Assembly: GCA_018655525.1 (NCBI GenBank)
Contig: JABIJM010000007.1
Span: 1 to 64,000, forward strand
DNA: 64,000 nt
Origin: Candidatus Woesearchaeota archaeon
GTDB taxonomy: Archaea > Nanobdellota > Nanobdellia > Woesearchaeales > GW2011-AR9
Direction of reading: 5' to 3'
In this document: positions 8,227-16,916 of the stretch, piece by piece
Layout of the letters: every line of letters starts with the position of its first letter
How positions within the stretch are numbered: the stretch's first letter is position 1
Made by a program: the position numbers and the translations under genes
The notes under the pieces: model-generated
Told to the model about the DNA's origin: nothing
The model's database searches: none
What the model saw: the letters and a program-made list of their open reading frames with translations, nothing else

Positions 8227-9294
8227 CTAAAAATCTGTCAATTTCTTCACAGAAGAATAACTTACAATTGTTGTATTTCCTGCAGTTCCAGAAACTTTTT
8301 TTGTGGAGATGTATTTCCCTTCACTTAATTTGGTAATTCGTCTGTGGAAACTTTTGTAACTCATTTCCCCACCTTGTTCTGTAAATGCATTATAAAGATC
8401 CCCCACCTTTTTTCCAGTATTATTTTTTACAATTTCTAAAACAAATAATAAATCTTCTTCTAAGGCTTCTTTTGGCTTAATGTGAAAATCATCTACGTTC
8501 TTAACTGCTTGTGCAACTTGTGCTAATCCTATTTTTCGTGAACTTTTATCTTCAGCTGCGGAACCTGCTTCTTTCATTAAATATAATCCGATACGAACAT
8601 CTTTTGTTTCTACACATTTTTCTACAAGTTCATTAAAAGATTCTTCTTCCCATACACCTGGTACAAATGCATAATCTCTACGTTGTTTTAAGATACCAGA
8701 GATTTCTGCTTGATTGTATGGTCTAAAAAATAAGAATTCTGGGTTTAACCTACTTCTTATTCGTTCATCCATTTCTGAATAAGAATCTCGGTAATTAGTA
8801 ATTAAGAAGATTGATTTACGATAAATATCTTCAAGAATTGTGTATAAGAAATCTGTATCTTCTAATTTGTCAATTTCATCAAAGATAAAAACTACAGATC
8901 CTTTGTTTAATTTATCTTTAATTAATCCAAAAAGTTCGCTTGTTTTTTTATGTTGAATAAATTTGTATCCTAAATCTTGACAAATTTTAGAGAATACTTT
9001 GTAGGTCGTATTTTCTTTCCAGCAATTTACGTAAATTGAAAGAACTTCATCTGATTCTTCTTCCAATTCTCTAAGAACATGTTTACATGCTGTCGTTTTT
9101 CCAATTCCAGGTGCGCCATAGACAAAGAGGTTTCTTCCGTTATGTCCTTGTAGTAAAGGTCTAATTGCAACTGCAAATCGTTGTTGTTCATTTTCTCTTC
9201 CATAGAGAATTTTTGGTTGGAAATCATAGCCTAGAAAAATGGTATCTCTAAATAGAGATTCTCCGCTTCTCAGCATATCTTTGAACATTGACAT
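8227..9294 (-). CDS. Orc1/Cdc6-type replication initiator (AAA+)
   Basis: 355 residues. AAA+ motifs: Walker A YGAPGIGKTT, Walker B VFIFDEIDKL, sensor 1 FLITNYR, arginine-finger region DERIRSRL, then the lid with DVRIGLYLM (sensor 2). The last ~80 residues form a winged helix (VGDLYNAFTEQGGEMSYKSF). It would bind the replication origin and load MCM. Only one Orc1 gene is in the window. I looked for G-run-containing origin recognition boxes in the 51-bp gap upstream and nearby and saw none that convinced me, so an adjacent origin is not claimed. Confidence 0.93.
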   Translation of the reverse strand: MSMFKDMLRSGESLFRDTIFLGYDFQPKILYGRENEQQRFAVAIRPLLQGHNGRNLFVYGAPGIGKTTACKHVLRELEEESDEVLSIYVNCWKENTTYKVFSKICQDLGYKFIQHKKTSELFGLIKDKLNKGSVVFIFDEIDKLEDTDFLYTILEDIYRKSIFLITNYRDSYSEMDERIRSRLNPEFLFFRPYNQAEISGILKQRRDYAFVPGVWEEESFNELVEKCVETKDVRIGLYLMKEAGSAAEDKSSRKIGLAQVAQAVKNVDDFHIKPKEALEEDLLFVLEIVKNNTGKKVGDLYNAFTEQGGEMSYKSFHRRITKLSEGKYISTKKVSGTAGNTTIVSYSSVKKLTDF

Positions 9295-9345
9295 TCTTGT
9301 TTAGAAGAAGATGTTGTTTATATTGTTTGTGGGAGTTTAAACTAA

Positions 9346-10626
9346 TTATCTCTTCCCAATCTCAGTAATCCCACACATAAAAGGTTGGAGAACTTTAGGA
9401 ATTTTCACTGTTCCTTTTTTTGTTTGATAATTTTCTAGAATTGCAACCATAATCCTTGAAGTTGCAAGAGCTGTATTATTTAATGTGTGAACGATTTCTC
9501 GTTTGTTTTCTTGATTTACGAATTTGATTCCTAACTTTCGTGCTTGGTAATCCGTACAATTGGATAGGGAGACAATTTCTCCATAATCTTTTGTTGTTGG
9601 TCTATACACTTCAATATCATAACTTTTATGTTTCCATGCTGATAAATCTCCACTACAGATTTCTAAAACCCTATAAGGTAATTTTAATTGTTTGAGAAGA
9701 TCTTCTGAATTTTGTAATAATTCATCAAACAACTTCTCACTTTCATCCGGTTTACAGAAAATGAATTGTTCAACTTTGTTGAATTGATGCGTTCTCCATA
9801 ATCCTTTTTCATTGATACCATGGGCACCAATTTCTTTCCTAAAACACATGGAATATGAAAAATATTTTTTTGGTAAATCTTTTGCATCAAAAACATCTTT
9901 GTTATGATATCCTAAAATTGCGTGTTCACTTGTTCCAATTAATGCAAGATCTTCATCTGCAACAGAATAAATGGTATCGCTCCATTCACCAACATCAATT
10001 GCTGCACCAAGAATTTCTTTCCTTACCATTAATGGTGGTTCTAAATAATGATATCCTTTTTTATGCATAAATTGGATTGCAAATTGAATTAATGCTTGGT
10101 TTAATAATCCAAGTTCTCCTTGTAAATAATAAAACCCACTTCCTGAGACATCAGCTGCATTATCAAAATTTGCAATGCCAAGAGATTCACATAATTCTAC
10201 ATGATTTTTAATGGGGAATTTGAATTCTGAGGTTTTACCTGTTTTTCTAATTTCAACATTTTCTGAATCATCTTTACCTTTTGGAACAGATTCATGCATG
10301 ATGTTACTTAATCTTCCAAGTCCCACATTACGTTTTTCTAATGATTCTTCAACTTCTGCTTCTTGTTTCTTAATGTCTGATGCAACGGTTTGCATTTCTT
10401 TGATTTTCTTTTTCGCAGTTTTTTCATCCTTTGCTTTTTTTGCTTTATTAATTTCTTCAGAAACAATGTTACGTGTTTGTTTTAACTTCTCAACTTTCTT
10501 CTTGCCATCTCTCCAACGGGCATCTAGTTTCAGAACAGAATCAACAACTTCTGGATTTTGATTTTTCTTAATTTCATTATCCTTCACTTGATTCGGATGT
10601 TCACGTACGAAGTTGATGTCTAACAT
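9346..10626 (-). CDS. serS: Seryl-tRNA synthetase
   Basis: 426 residues, standard length for the common (bacterial/eukaryal-type) SerRS. Residues 1-110 are the long tRNA-binding coiled coil, rich in Lys/Glu heptads. The class II core follows: motif 2 FRKEIGAHG, then SLSNCTDYQARKLG, and motif 3 LNNTALATSRIMVAIL. The reading frame runs 105 codons further upstream, but that part is hydrophobic junk antisense to the next gene's promoter; MLDINFVREHP is the canonical SerRS start. It would charge the tRNA-Ser at the start of the window. Confidence 0.97.
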   Translation of the reverse strand: MLDINFVREHPNQVKDNEIKKNQNPEVVDSVLKLDARWRDGKKKVEKLKQTRNIVSEEINKAKKAKDEKTAKKKIKEMQTVASDIKKQEAEVEESLEKRNVGLGRLSNIMHESVPKGKDDSENVEIRKTGKTSEFKFPIKNHVELCESLGIANFDNAADVSGSGFYYLQGELGLLNQALIQFAIQFMHKKGYHYLEPPLMVRKEILGAAIDVGEWSDTIYSVADEDLALIGTSEHAILGYHNKDVFDAKDLPKKYFSYSMCFRKEIGAHGINEKGLWRTHQFNKVEQFIFCKPDESEKLFDELLQNSEDLLKQLKLPYRVLEICSGDLSAWKHKSYDIEVYRPTTKDYGEIVSLSNCTDYQARKLGIKFVNQENKREIVHTLNNTALATSRIMVAILENYQTKKGTVKIPKVLQPFMCGITEIGKR

Positions 10627-10738
10627 AGCTTTGAAGAGTTCGTTGAGTTTTATAAAGTTTTGTGTTGAGCCCCTCTTAATCAAAAGAAACATATATAAAC
10701 ACAAAAATAATCTCTTTAGATAGAAAAGAGAGTGAAAA

Positions 10739-12121
10739 ATGGTGAATAAGAAGTTTGTAGTACTCTTTGTACTAGTGATGATGTTAGTTTTGTCTCTTTC
10801 TGTGAGTGCTGAAAATCTTACAAAGTCTTCTAAAAATGTGACTGTAAAAACTAACGTGACAATTGATCCTAACACACAAAAAATCACGTTCCTACAATTA
10901 AAAATCAATTCTTTAGAAAAACAAATTTCTAAATTAAACATAGATTTAACAACACTTGAAAATAAGGTTACGCGCGTAGGTCAAGATGTTCAAATAATTA
11001 ATTCTCAACAATCTACTTTAGAAAAAGATGTAAAAAAGGATGTTGGATCCGTAGCAACTGGCTTAGCAGGGTTACAAAAAAATCTTGACACAACAAAAGA
11101 TAATTTAACAGAAGTGGCACAAGATTTAGAGGGAACACAATCTTTTAATACATTTCTTGCGTTTATCATTTTCTTGATTGTAGTTGGAATCATTGGAATT
11201 ATTTTCTATGCTAAAAAGAAAGGGTTTGGCCGAAAAGTACATCCACATGTTGCAAATTATATTACAAACCACATTAAACAAGGAAAGAAATTTGAACACA
11301 TTAAACAAAATCTTGTAAAAGCAGGATGGAATGAAAAAGATGTACACCACGCATATAAGCATACGATGAAAAAAAATTATCAATCGTATAAAAAAACGCA
11401 AGGTCCTGATAAAAAAAAAATTGTAATTATTAGTTTAATAGGTATTGTCATTATTATTATAGGGATTTTTAGTTTATCTAGCTCTGTGGGACAAGCTGTG
11501 AAAATTCAACAAAATGTAAATACTGAAACAAAAGTTCTTACAACTGATATTATTTGTGAAGATGGTTTGATTCTTAATCCAACAGGAGATGGATGTTGTA
11601 AGGATGTAGATACAAATAGTGTATGTGATGATGTAGATGCATATCAAAAAAATAAAGCAATAGAAGATAAAGCAGTTTGTGCAGACAACAATGATTGTTC
11701 TTCAGATAAAGTGTGTATTAATAATAAATGTGGATATGTAAAAGATATTTATCAAGGAAGTTCTGTATGTAGTCAAAAGTGTACATATTATTCTGTTGAA
11801 ACGATTACAAGTGATGAAGAAACATATTTCCATAAACCTGGTCAAGGTGGTTACACAGCAGCAGGTGGTTTAACATGGGATTTATTAGATGCACCAAGCC
11901 ATTGTATTGAAGAAAATGCACTAGCTGTGTTTGAGATTTCTAAATTTGGACCAACAACATCAATTGATGATGAAGGTAACAAGATCACAAAAATTGATAT
12001 CATTGGAAAAGAAATTGTTGCATTGGAACAAGGGAAGAAAAGTAAAATTATTACACATCCTGCAAACAGTAATATTAAATTTACACTTCTTGCAGATGAA
12101 ATCTTTGAGAATTGTAATTAA
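10739..12121 (+). CDS. Exported coiled-coil membrane protein with Cys-rich domain, 460 aa
   Basis: Not assigned to a family. A signal peptide (residues 1-25, ending SVSA) precedes a coiled coil (~48-130), a membrane span (~138-158), a basic segment containing a helical module (YITNHIKQGKKFEHIKQNL, then LVKAGWNEKDVHHAY), a second span (~228-248), and a Cys-rich domain with pairs such as GDGCC, DNNDCSS and NNKCG. A short VGQAV motif follows the second span. The short helical module recurs in other archaeal membrane proteins. The layout suggests loops on both membrane faces. Its promoter lies in the 112-bp gap divergent from serS (TATA-like ATATATAAACAC). Confidence 0.75.
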   Translation: MVNKKFVVLFVLVMMLVLSLSVSAENLTKSSKNVTVKTNVTIDPNTQKITFLQLKINSLEKQISKLNIDLTTLENKVTRVGQDVQIINSQQSTLEKDVKKDVGSVATGLAGLQKNLDTTKDNLTEVAQDLEGTQSFNTFLAFIIFLIVVGIIGIIFYAKKKGFGRKVHPHVANYITNHIKQGKKFEHIKQNLVKAGWNEKDVHHAYKHTMKKNYQSYKKTQGPDKKKIVIISLIGIVIIIIGIFSLSSSVGQAVKIQQNVNTETKVLTTDIICEDGLILNPTGDGCCKDVDTNSVCDDVDAYQKNKAIEDKAVCADNNDCSSDKVCINNKCGYVKDIYQGSSVCSQKCTYYSVETITSDEETYFHKPGQGGYTAAGGLTWDLLDAPSHCIEENALAVFEISKFGPTTSIDDEGNKITKIDIIGKEIVALEQGKKSKIITHPANSNIKFTLLADEIFENCN

Positions 12122-12432
12122 AAAGCATCACTAATCAAATCAACTCTTAAGTCAAAATCAAATCTATTTACGAATTCTTTTGCTAACATAGAATCGTTTT
12201 CTTTAATATATTCATAAATATCTTTAGAGAAACAATGTGCACATAAACTCATTCCTTTTTGGCATTTGATACAATTAACTTCACCGCCAAAATGGAACCC
12301 AACAATATGTTTTGCAAGATCTGGTCGTGTTTCATGTACAAGAATATGCATCTCTTCTGAAAGACAGCTTGCACAAATGGGATTTGTAATAGGTTGATCA
12401 CATTCTACACAACAACTTGTAATTGCCCCCAT
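12118..12432 (-). CDS. Small zinc-ribbon protein, ~104 aa
   Basis: Four CxxC-type knuckles: CCVEC, PICASC, NCIKC and LCAHC, indicating two structural zinc sites, with an acidic helical C-terminus. The longest frame starts 13 codons upstream, but the ATG giving MGAITSCCVEC puts the first knuckle near the N-terminus and removes a hydrophobic stretch. The 3' end overlaps the preceding plus-strand gene by 4 bp. No specific function is visible. Confidence 0.7.
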   Translation of the reverse strand: MGAITSCCVECDQPITNPICASCLSEEMHILVHETRPDLAKHIVGFHFGGEVNCIKCQKGMSLCAHCFSKDIYEYIKENDSMLAKEFVNRFDFDLRVDLISDAF

Positions 12433-12482
12433 AACAATAAAGTAACCAAAACAAATATATATTCTTTTCACATTTACATAAT

Positions 12483-12959
12483 ATGGCGTATATACGTGTT
12501 AAGAAAATTAGTAACAAACCCTATGCGTACCTTGTAGAAAGCCAGTCTACGAAACGGGGACCAAGACAACGCGTAAAACAATATTTAGGCAGGGTTCATA
12601 CAGTAGAACTGCAAGAGAACGTAGAATCTGTGGTTTCTGGAAAAACAAAGAAAGAGTTCTTACAAGGCATGGTAGTTCGTGAATTAAAACGTGCTGGATT
12701 TACAGAAAAGGGAAAGAAATTTAGTTTTGAGAGTTTACATTTCTGTCCACAAGAATTAACACTACGAAAAAAAAACAAGAAAGAAGCAATTCTTAAATTA
12801 AATGAAGGATATTTATGTAGTTTCACAGTTGACCGTTTGCATACATTTGCAAAAAGTAAAGATGTCAATAAGGACGGCTTGTTATTAGCAAAGTATTTTT
12901 TAGAATCTGGGTTAACCGTAAATGAAGAAGAGTTTGTGCAGTATTATCAGATGTTATAG
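12483..12959 (+). CDS. Conserved archaeal hypothetical protein, 158 aa
   Basis: The N-terminal ~45 residues (AYIRVKKISNKPYAYLVES, then RQRVKQYLGR) form a basic beta-hairpin-like segment also seen at the start of some transposases and in stand-alone archaeal proteins. The rest is basic and mixed. No transposase catalytic motifs follow, so it is not called a transposase. The gene is divergent from the zinc-ribbon gene, and its end overlaps the convergent 12954 gene by 6 bp. Confidence 0.65.
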   Translation: MAYIRVKKISNKPYAYLVESQSTKRGPRQRVKQYLGRVHTVELQENVESVVSGKTKKEFLQGMVVRELKRAGFTEKGKKFSFESLHFCPQELTLRKKNKKEAILKLNEGYLCSFTVDRLHTFAKSKDVNKDGLLLAKYFLESGLTVNEEEFVQYYQML

Positions 12960-13535
12960 GAAAGGAAGAAATTTCCTTAAATAATCAACTAATCCTAAGG
13001 TAGGAGTTTCTTTAGGAACATAAACGATTCTTTCCGTATCAGTTTGTGCAATAGTTGAACGATGTAATGCATCATAATCACCGAGAGTTTCTTTGAATAA
13101 TTCTAAATCCGTACGAACACCCTGAGGTTCTTGAAGAGAACCATCTCCTTTCAAAAGATATTTAAAAATATCAGCCTTCCTTTCACCTGGCAAAGAAAAA
13201 GGAACAGGATAATTATTTGCATCAAATTTTGTTGTTGTTTTTTCTTGAAGACCACTATTTTCCAATTCAAGTGTTTTAGTCAATGTCATCAATTCAGATT
13301 TTTCGTCAATACAAATATTTCTTATTTTTCTTCCTTCAACTAAACCTTCTAATTCAGATTTCCCACCAACATAAACCTGTAATTGGGTAATTGAATCATA
13401 TAAAGATCCACCAGCTAATTGAAATAGAAAAGGTTTGTCAAAATTATCAACACCATCCATCTCTAAAATCTCAGGATTAACAATGTATAATGCAACTACA
13501 TTATTACGTTCTGCTCTTATAAAATCATAAGCCAT
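12954..13535 (-). CDS. Hypothetical protein, 193 aa
   Basis: Not recognised. A soluble protein beginning MAYDFIRAERNN, with a beta-rich first half and a helical acidic second half (DLELFKETLGDYDALHR). It has no cysteines in clusters and no membrane spans. A TATA-like TTTATAAACAAA lies directly upstream on the minus strand (13555-13566). Upstream is the hairpin/G-run island described separately. Confidence 0.6.
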   Translation of the reverse strand: MAYDFIRAERNNVVALYIVNPEILEMDGVDNFDKPFLFQLAGGSLYDSITQLQVYVGGKSELEGLVEGRKIRNICIDEKSELMTLTKTLELENSGLQEKTTTKFDANNYPVPFSLPGERKADIFKYLLKGDGSLQEPQGVRTDLELFKETLGDYDALHRSTIAQTDTERIVYVPKETPTLGLVDYLRKFLPFL

Positions 13536-13561
13536 ATGAAGGAAGAAAGTTCGTAATTTGT

Positions 13562-13645
13562 TTATAAATCTTTCTTACGACGAAGAGAGAAGTAAAGAAG
13601 GGAAGCCCAAAACGGTGCACTTACAATAAAACTGATTGCTAACAT
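13562..13645 (-). CDS. Possible small membrane peptide, 27 aa
   Basis: An ATG on the minus strand opens a frame with one hydrophobic span followed by a basic tail (SLRRKKDL), the look of a small membrane protein. It overlaps the promoter of the 12954-13535 gene. The frame stays open upstream without a standard start codon. A strong ribosome-binding-like GAGGTGAT lies about 80 nt upstream, near the start of the same probable transcript. Uncertain. Confidence 0.25.
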   Translation of the reverse strand: MLAISFIVSAPFWASLLYFSLRRKKDL

Positions 13646-13654
13646 TTTCAAAAA

Positions 13655-13705
13655 GGGTAAAAGGGGGCTCCAAGAGGGGGTGAGGGTGGTAGAATATGGA
13701 GCCCC
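13655..13705 (+). other. GC-rich hairpin with clustered G-runs in the 13.54-13.83 kb gap
   Basis: A 9-bp perfect inverted repeat (GGGGCTCCA at 13664-13672, TGGAGCCCC at 13697-13705) with a G-rich loop. On the plus strand the runs GGG, GGGGG, GGGGG and GGG at 13655-13686 are spaced 5, 8 and 3 nt, meeting the usual four-tract G-quadruplex rule. The remainder of this ~300-bp intergenic stretch is A+T-rich; on the minus strand it has a TATA-like TTTATATAC near 13763 that would transcribe this island. Confidence 0.6.
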
Positions 13706-13833
13706 ATAATTGGAAAAAGCCTATCACCTCTTTTTCCCTATTTATCAGAATAGCACAACAAGTATATAAATGTTACGTTTTTGTATACTGGTTGTTAGAA
13801 AATAACCTTTTGTGTACTAGTTTATTCGTCAAC

Positions 13834-15696
13834 CTACGCAAAAAACTCTCCAATAACCTTCTTATAATCCCGTGTAACCATTAATCCAACTTTATCTGGG
13901 AAACAAGAATAGTAACGATCCCAGGAAAAACGTTCTTCAAGGTATACAATCACACCTTTGTCTGTGCCACTTCTAATACATCTTCCTGCAGATTGGAAGC
14001 ATTTGTTCATTGCTGGAAATGTGTAGCCGTAATCCCATCCTTTGCTATACTTTCCGTCGTAATATGAGATAGTTTCTTTTGTCATCAAATCAGGTCGTGC
14101 AAGAGGCAATCCTACGACGACTACACCAATTAATAAGTCTCCTGGGAAATCTACACCTTCTGCGAAGTTAGCACCGGTGACAGCAAGTAAAACACCCCCC
14201 ATCATACGTGCGGATTTAAAGTCGGCAATAAAACGGTCTTTTTCTTCTTTGGACATACCTTGTTTCTCAAAGAATAATTTTTTAGGTGTGTTGAAATACA
14301 TACTAATCTGATCACGAAGATTATATGAAGGGAAAAAGAATGCAATATTTCCTGGAACCAAATCATCAATTTGCATGCAATGTTCTGCAATTTTTTTATA
14401 CATTGCTTCTCCACGAAGATTATATTTGGTACTTGTTTCAGGAACGATCATCACACGTTTATTTTCTGGTGGAAATGGAGAAGGATATTCTTTTTCAATA
14501 CCATCCTTAACACCTAAAACATCACGATACATGAATGTTGGTTTTAAAGTTCCAGACATTAAGATTCCTGAATGAATTCTCTTAAAGATGATAGAGGTAA
14601 TGATTGAAGGATCTAAACAAGCATATTTTAATTTTATAACGGGCTCTTGACGTCCAAATTCTTCTGCAAGGATTCTTGTATATCCTTCATCTGATCCTTT
14701 CCATTCTTCTAAAAAGGAGGCAATACCCCCAAGATAACTTTTTCTTTGCTTTTTCCGAATTTCATCTGCAGCAAATTCTAATTCATTTATGAGTTCATCG
14801 TAATCTGTGAATAATCTAATACTATCCGTAAAATGTCCTTGACGTACTTTTTTTTCTTTTTCGTAACCTTCAAATTTTGCTAATTTATTCAAAATTCCAT
14901 TTACTTCTTGTAATTTATTAATTAATTCTGGATACCCAAATTTCTTTGCTTCTTGAATTCCACTTTTGAGCATGTACGTTGTTAAGTTAGAACTCATCAT
15001 GTCCGTAACACGTGAAGGAAGGTTATGTGCTTCATCTACAATAAGAATAATATCTTCCATATCTATATCTAATTTATTGAATAATGTTGCTTGCACGAAA
15101 GGATTGAATAAATAATAATAATCTCCAATAAGAATTTTAGCATTTTTTGCATGTGCTAAAGAGATTTCATAACTGCACATCCGTTTTTCTTGTGCAAGAG
15201 AAATAAGTTCTTCATTATGAATTGGTCCTAACCTTTCTAGATCTTTCAAAAATACTTTTGCTTCTACGTGCAAAGCACTTTTATCTTTAACTTTATTATA
15301 AAATTCACATTCGCCTTTCCCTACAATTGATTTACAATATTCATTAAACTCATTTCCAAATAATCCTGCAACTTCTTGATTACACATCCATCGTTTTCCA
15401 ATAAGATCAACACACGTGAAATTTTCACCTGTTTTTTTTCGTATTTCTTTTAATGTATCAATTGCAATTTTATGTTGCGTGTGCCTATTTGTAAGAAAGA
15501 AAATAATTTTATCGTGTTCAATTGCATGTTGTAGTGCTACTGATAATGCAGAAGCTGTTTTTCCTAATCCTGTCGGCGCATGTGCTAATAAGATTTTTCC
15601 ATCATTTAAAGTGGTTTCTACATCATCAACCATCTCTTTTTGACCTTTTCTAATTGTATCATGCGGAAAGAATTTTAACACCTTTTCAGAAACCAT
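13834..15696 (-). CDS. XPD/Rad3-family Fe-S DNA helicase
   Basis: 620 residues, superfamily 2. Walker A PTGLGKTASA (~41-50), DEAH box DEAHNLP (221-227), and C-terminal motifs TGANFAEGVDFPG and QSAGRCIRSGTDKG. Four cysteines, 105, 121, 130 and 174, lie between Walker A and DEAH at the spacing of the XPD 4Fe-4S cluster. The enzyme unwinds DNA 5'-to-3' in repair; archaeal XPD acts without the full TFIIH complex. It stands alone between two promoter-rich gaps. Confidence 0.95.
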   Translation of the reverse strand: MVSEKVLKFFPHDTIRKGQKEMVDDVETTLNDGKILLAHAPTGLGKTASALSVALQHAIEHDKIIFFLTNRHTQHKIAIDTLKEIRKKTGENFTCVDLIGKRWMCNQEVAGLFGNEFNEYCKSIVGKGECEFYNKVKDKSALHVEAKVFLKDLERLGPIHNEELISLAQEKRMCSYEISLAHAKNAKILIGDYYYLFNPFVQATLFNKLDIDMEDIILIVDEAHNLPSRVTDMMSSNLTTYMLKSGIQEAKKFGYPELINKLQEVNGILNKLAKFEGYEKEKKVRQGHFTDSIRLFTDYDELINELEFAADEIRKKQRKSYLGGIASFLEEWKGSDEGYTRILAEEFGRQEPVIKLKYACLDPSIITSIIFKRIHSGILMSGTLKPTFMYRDVLGVKDGIEKEYPSPFPPENKRVMIVPETSTKYNLRGEAMYKKIAEHCMQIDDLVPGNIAFFFPSYNLRDQISMYFNTPKKLFFEKQGMSKEEKDRFIADFKSARMMGGVLLAVTGANFAEGVDFPGDLLIGVVVVGLPLARPDLMTKETISYYDGKYSKGWDYGYTFPAMNKCFQSAGRCIRSGTDKGVIVYLEERFSWDRYYSCFPDKVGLMVTRDYKKVIGEFFA

Positions 15697-15766
15697 GAGC
15701 TTTCAAGAAAACCCATCACTTTTAAAGCTTTACATAAGCCTATATAAGCAAAAGATAGTACTTACG

Positions 15767-15825
15767 AAATGTTTAAATACCTAACGTCTCTGAAATATCT
15801 ATTACAATCAATAAATGTTTAAATA
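15767..15825 (+). promoter_or_regulatory. Tandem TATA-like 13-bp direct repeats before the 15879 regulator
   Basis: AAATGTTTAAATA occurs exactly twice, at 15767-15779 and 15813-15825, 46 bp apart. Each contains a TTTAAATA box. The second lies ~54 bp before the TTG start at 15879, the first ~100 bp. They look like two promoters, or a promoter plus a duplicated operator, in the 182-bp gap between divergent genes. Confidence 0.45.
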
Positions 15826-15878
15826 TGACTATTTTACCATAGATTTTAGAGGTAGGTAGTGTTTTTGGGGGTGCCAAA

Positions 15879-16154
15879 TTGATTCAAAAAGAGAAACAAA
15901 TCTTCGACGTGTTTTTTAGAGAAAAACCGGCGATGATGTTAGTGGAATTAAAAAATGCCAGCAGCGATGTATATGCCTCAGTGCTAGCAAAACAGATTGA
16001 TTGCACATATTCACATGTAGTCAAGATTCTGCAGGAAATGCAGAAAGCGGAATTAATCAATTTCAAAAAAGAAGGCCGTTTAAAGCTTCTTGAGTTGACT
16101 ACGAAAGGTCAGGAAATTGCATCAAACATTGAAAGCATCAGGACTATGTTATAG
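15879..16154 (+). CDS. Small winged-helix transcriptional regulator, 91 aa
   Basis: A MarR/ArsR-like winged helix: SVLAKQIDCTYSHVVKILQE forms the turn and recognition helix, and INFKKEGRLKLLELTTKGQE forms the wing. The start is TTG, preceded by GGGGGTG, which fits the 16S anti-SD; the only GTG nearby is out of frame. A single-domain DNA-binding protein, probably a dimer. Duplicated TATA-like repeats lie upstream. Confidence 0.8.
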   Translation: MIQKEKQIFDVFFREKPAMMLVELKNASSDVYASVLAKQIDCTYSHVVKILQEMQKAELINFKKEGRLKLLELTTKGQEIASNIESIRTML

Positions 16155-16250
16155 TCCTGCTTTTAGTGCTTTTTCTATAAAATTAATTTTAAAGGTTAAA
16201 AACAAATAACAGAAATTTAATTAAAAAAAATAAAACAAAAAAAAGTATCT

Positions 16251-16703
16251 TTAATCAAGATACATTTTAAGACGCTTGAAATCTAAGTTCCATTTAGCTT
16301 CTATTTTACCCGCTTTCTTATAGTACTTTACTAATCTTCGGATTTTTGAAGTTGTTAAAAGATCGCCACGTTTTGCAGTCATGTCGTGATTATTTTTTTC
16401 ACGATGTGCTTGAATTGCAACTAATCTTTCAATTAAATTTAATAAATCTTCAGGTAAATTCTTTTTCATACCGTTTTCTTCTAAGATTTGTGTAATCTTT
16501 TTTTCAGTTAATGCTTTTACGCTATGGATCCCATAAGAATCTCGTAAAATGATGCCTATTTCACTTGAAGTTTTTCCTGCTTTTGAATACTTCAAAATTA
16601 ATTTTTCTACTTCTTTACCTTTAAAAGGAGCCCATGTTGGTACTTTCTTTACAGGAATGGTACTTCCACTTACTCCCTTCTTTCTACTATGCATTCTTGC
16701 CAT
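16251..16703 (-). CDS. rps15: 30S ribosomal protein S15 (uS15)
   Basis: 150 residues, the archaeal/eukaryotic long form with an N-terminal extension (MARMHSRKKG, then STIPVKKVPTW). The conserved KIGIILRDSYG-type segment is present as EIGIILRDSYGI, and the C-terminal S15 core as LIERLVAIQAHREKNNHD and TTSKIRRLVKYYKK. It binds 16S rRNA helices 20-22. GGTGA sits 8-9 nt before the ATG. Its upstream region has potential leader hairpins (separate entry). Confidence 0.97.
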   Translation of the reverse strand: MARMHSRKKGVSGSTIPVKKVPTWAPFKGKEVEKLILKYSKAGKTSSEIGIILRDSYGIHSVKALTEKKITQILEENGMKKNLPEDLLNLIERLVAIQAHREKNNHDMTAKRGDLLTTSKIRRLVKYYKKAGKIEAKWNLDFKRLKMYLD

Positions 16704-16737
16704 TTATATTTCACCTTATATGTTTATAATTCAATTT

Positions 16738-16786
16738 GAGAATGAGTTTTACCCATCTCCAGTATTAGTAAGCCTGAACCGACTAA
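16738..16786 (-). promoter_or_regulatory. Predicted stem-loops in the S15 leader
   Basis: On the minus strand, between a TATA-like TTTTTAAAGG near 16820 and the S15 start, two small hairpins can form: TTAGT/ACTAA (16765-16786) and an 8-bp bulged stem GAGA-TGGG/CTCA-TCTC (16738-16759). They would lie in a ~100-nt 5' leader. Autoregulation through leader structure is known for bacterial S15; in archaea it is only a suggestion. Confidence 0.3.
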
Positions 16787-16916
16787 TCTCTTGAATAAGT
16801 ATAATTTAGCTTAATCCTTTAAAAACCTTTTGGGAAAAACAATTATTTTGTTTTAAAAGACATTATACGTACCTAAAAGGCATAAATTAATAAAAGAAGT
16901 TTACTTACCAAAAGTC

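Noticed and set aside
9295-9345. Replication origin next to Orc1/Cdc6
   Set aside because: No inverted pair of origin recognition boxes or unusual A+T unwinding element was convincing in the gap.
12483-12959. Transposase because of the AYIRVKKIS-type N-terminus
   Set aside because: No DDE or other catalytic residues and no terminal inverted repeats are visible.
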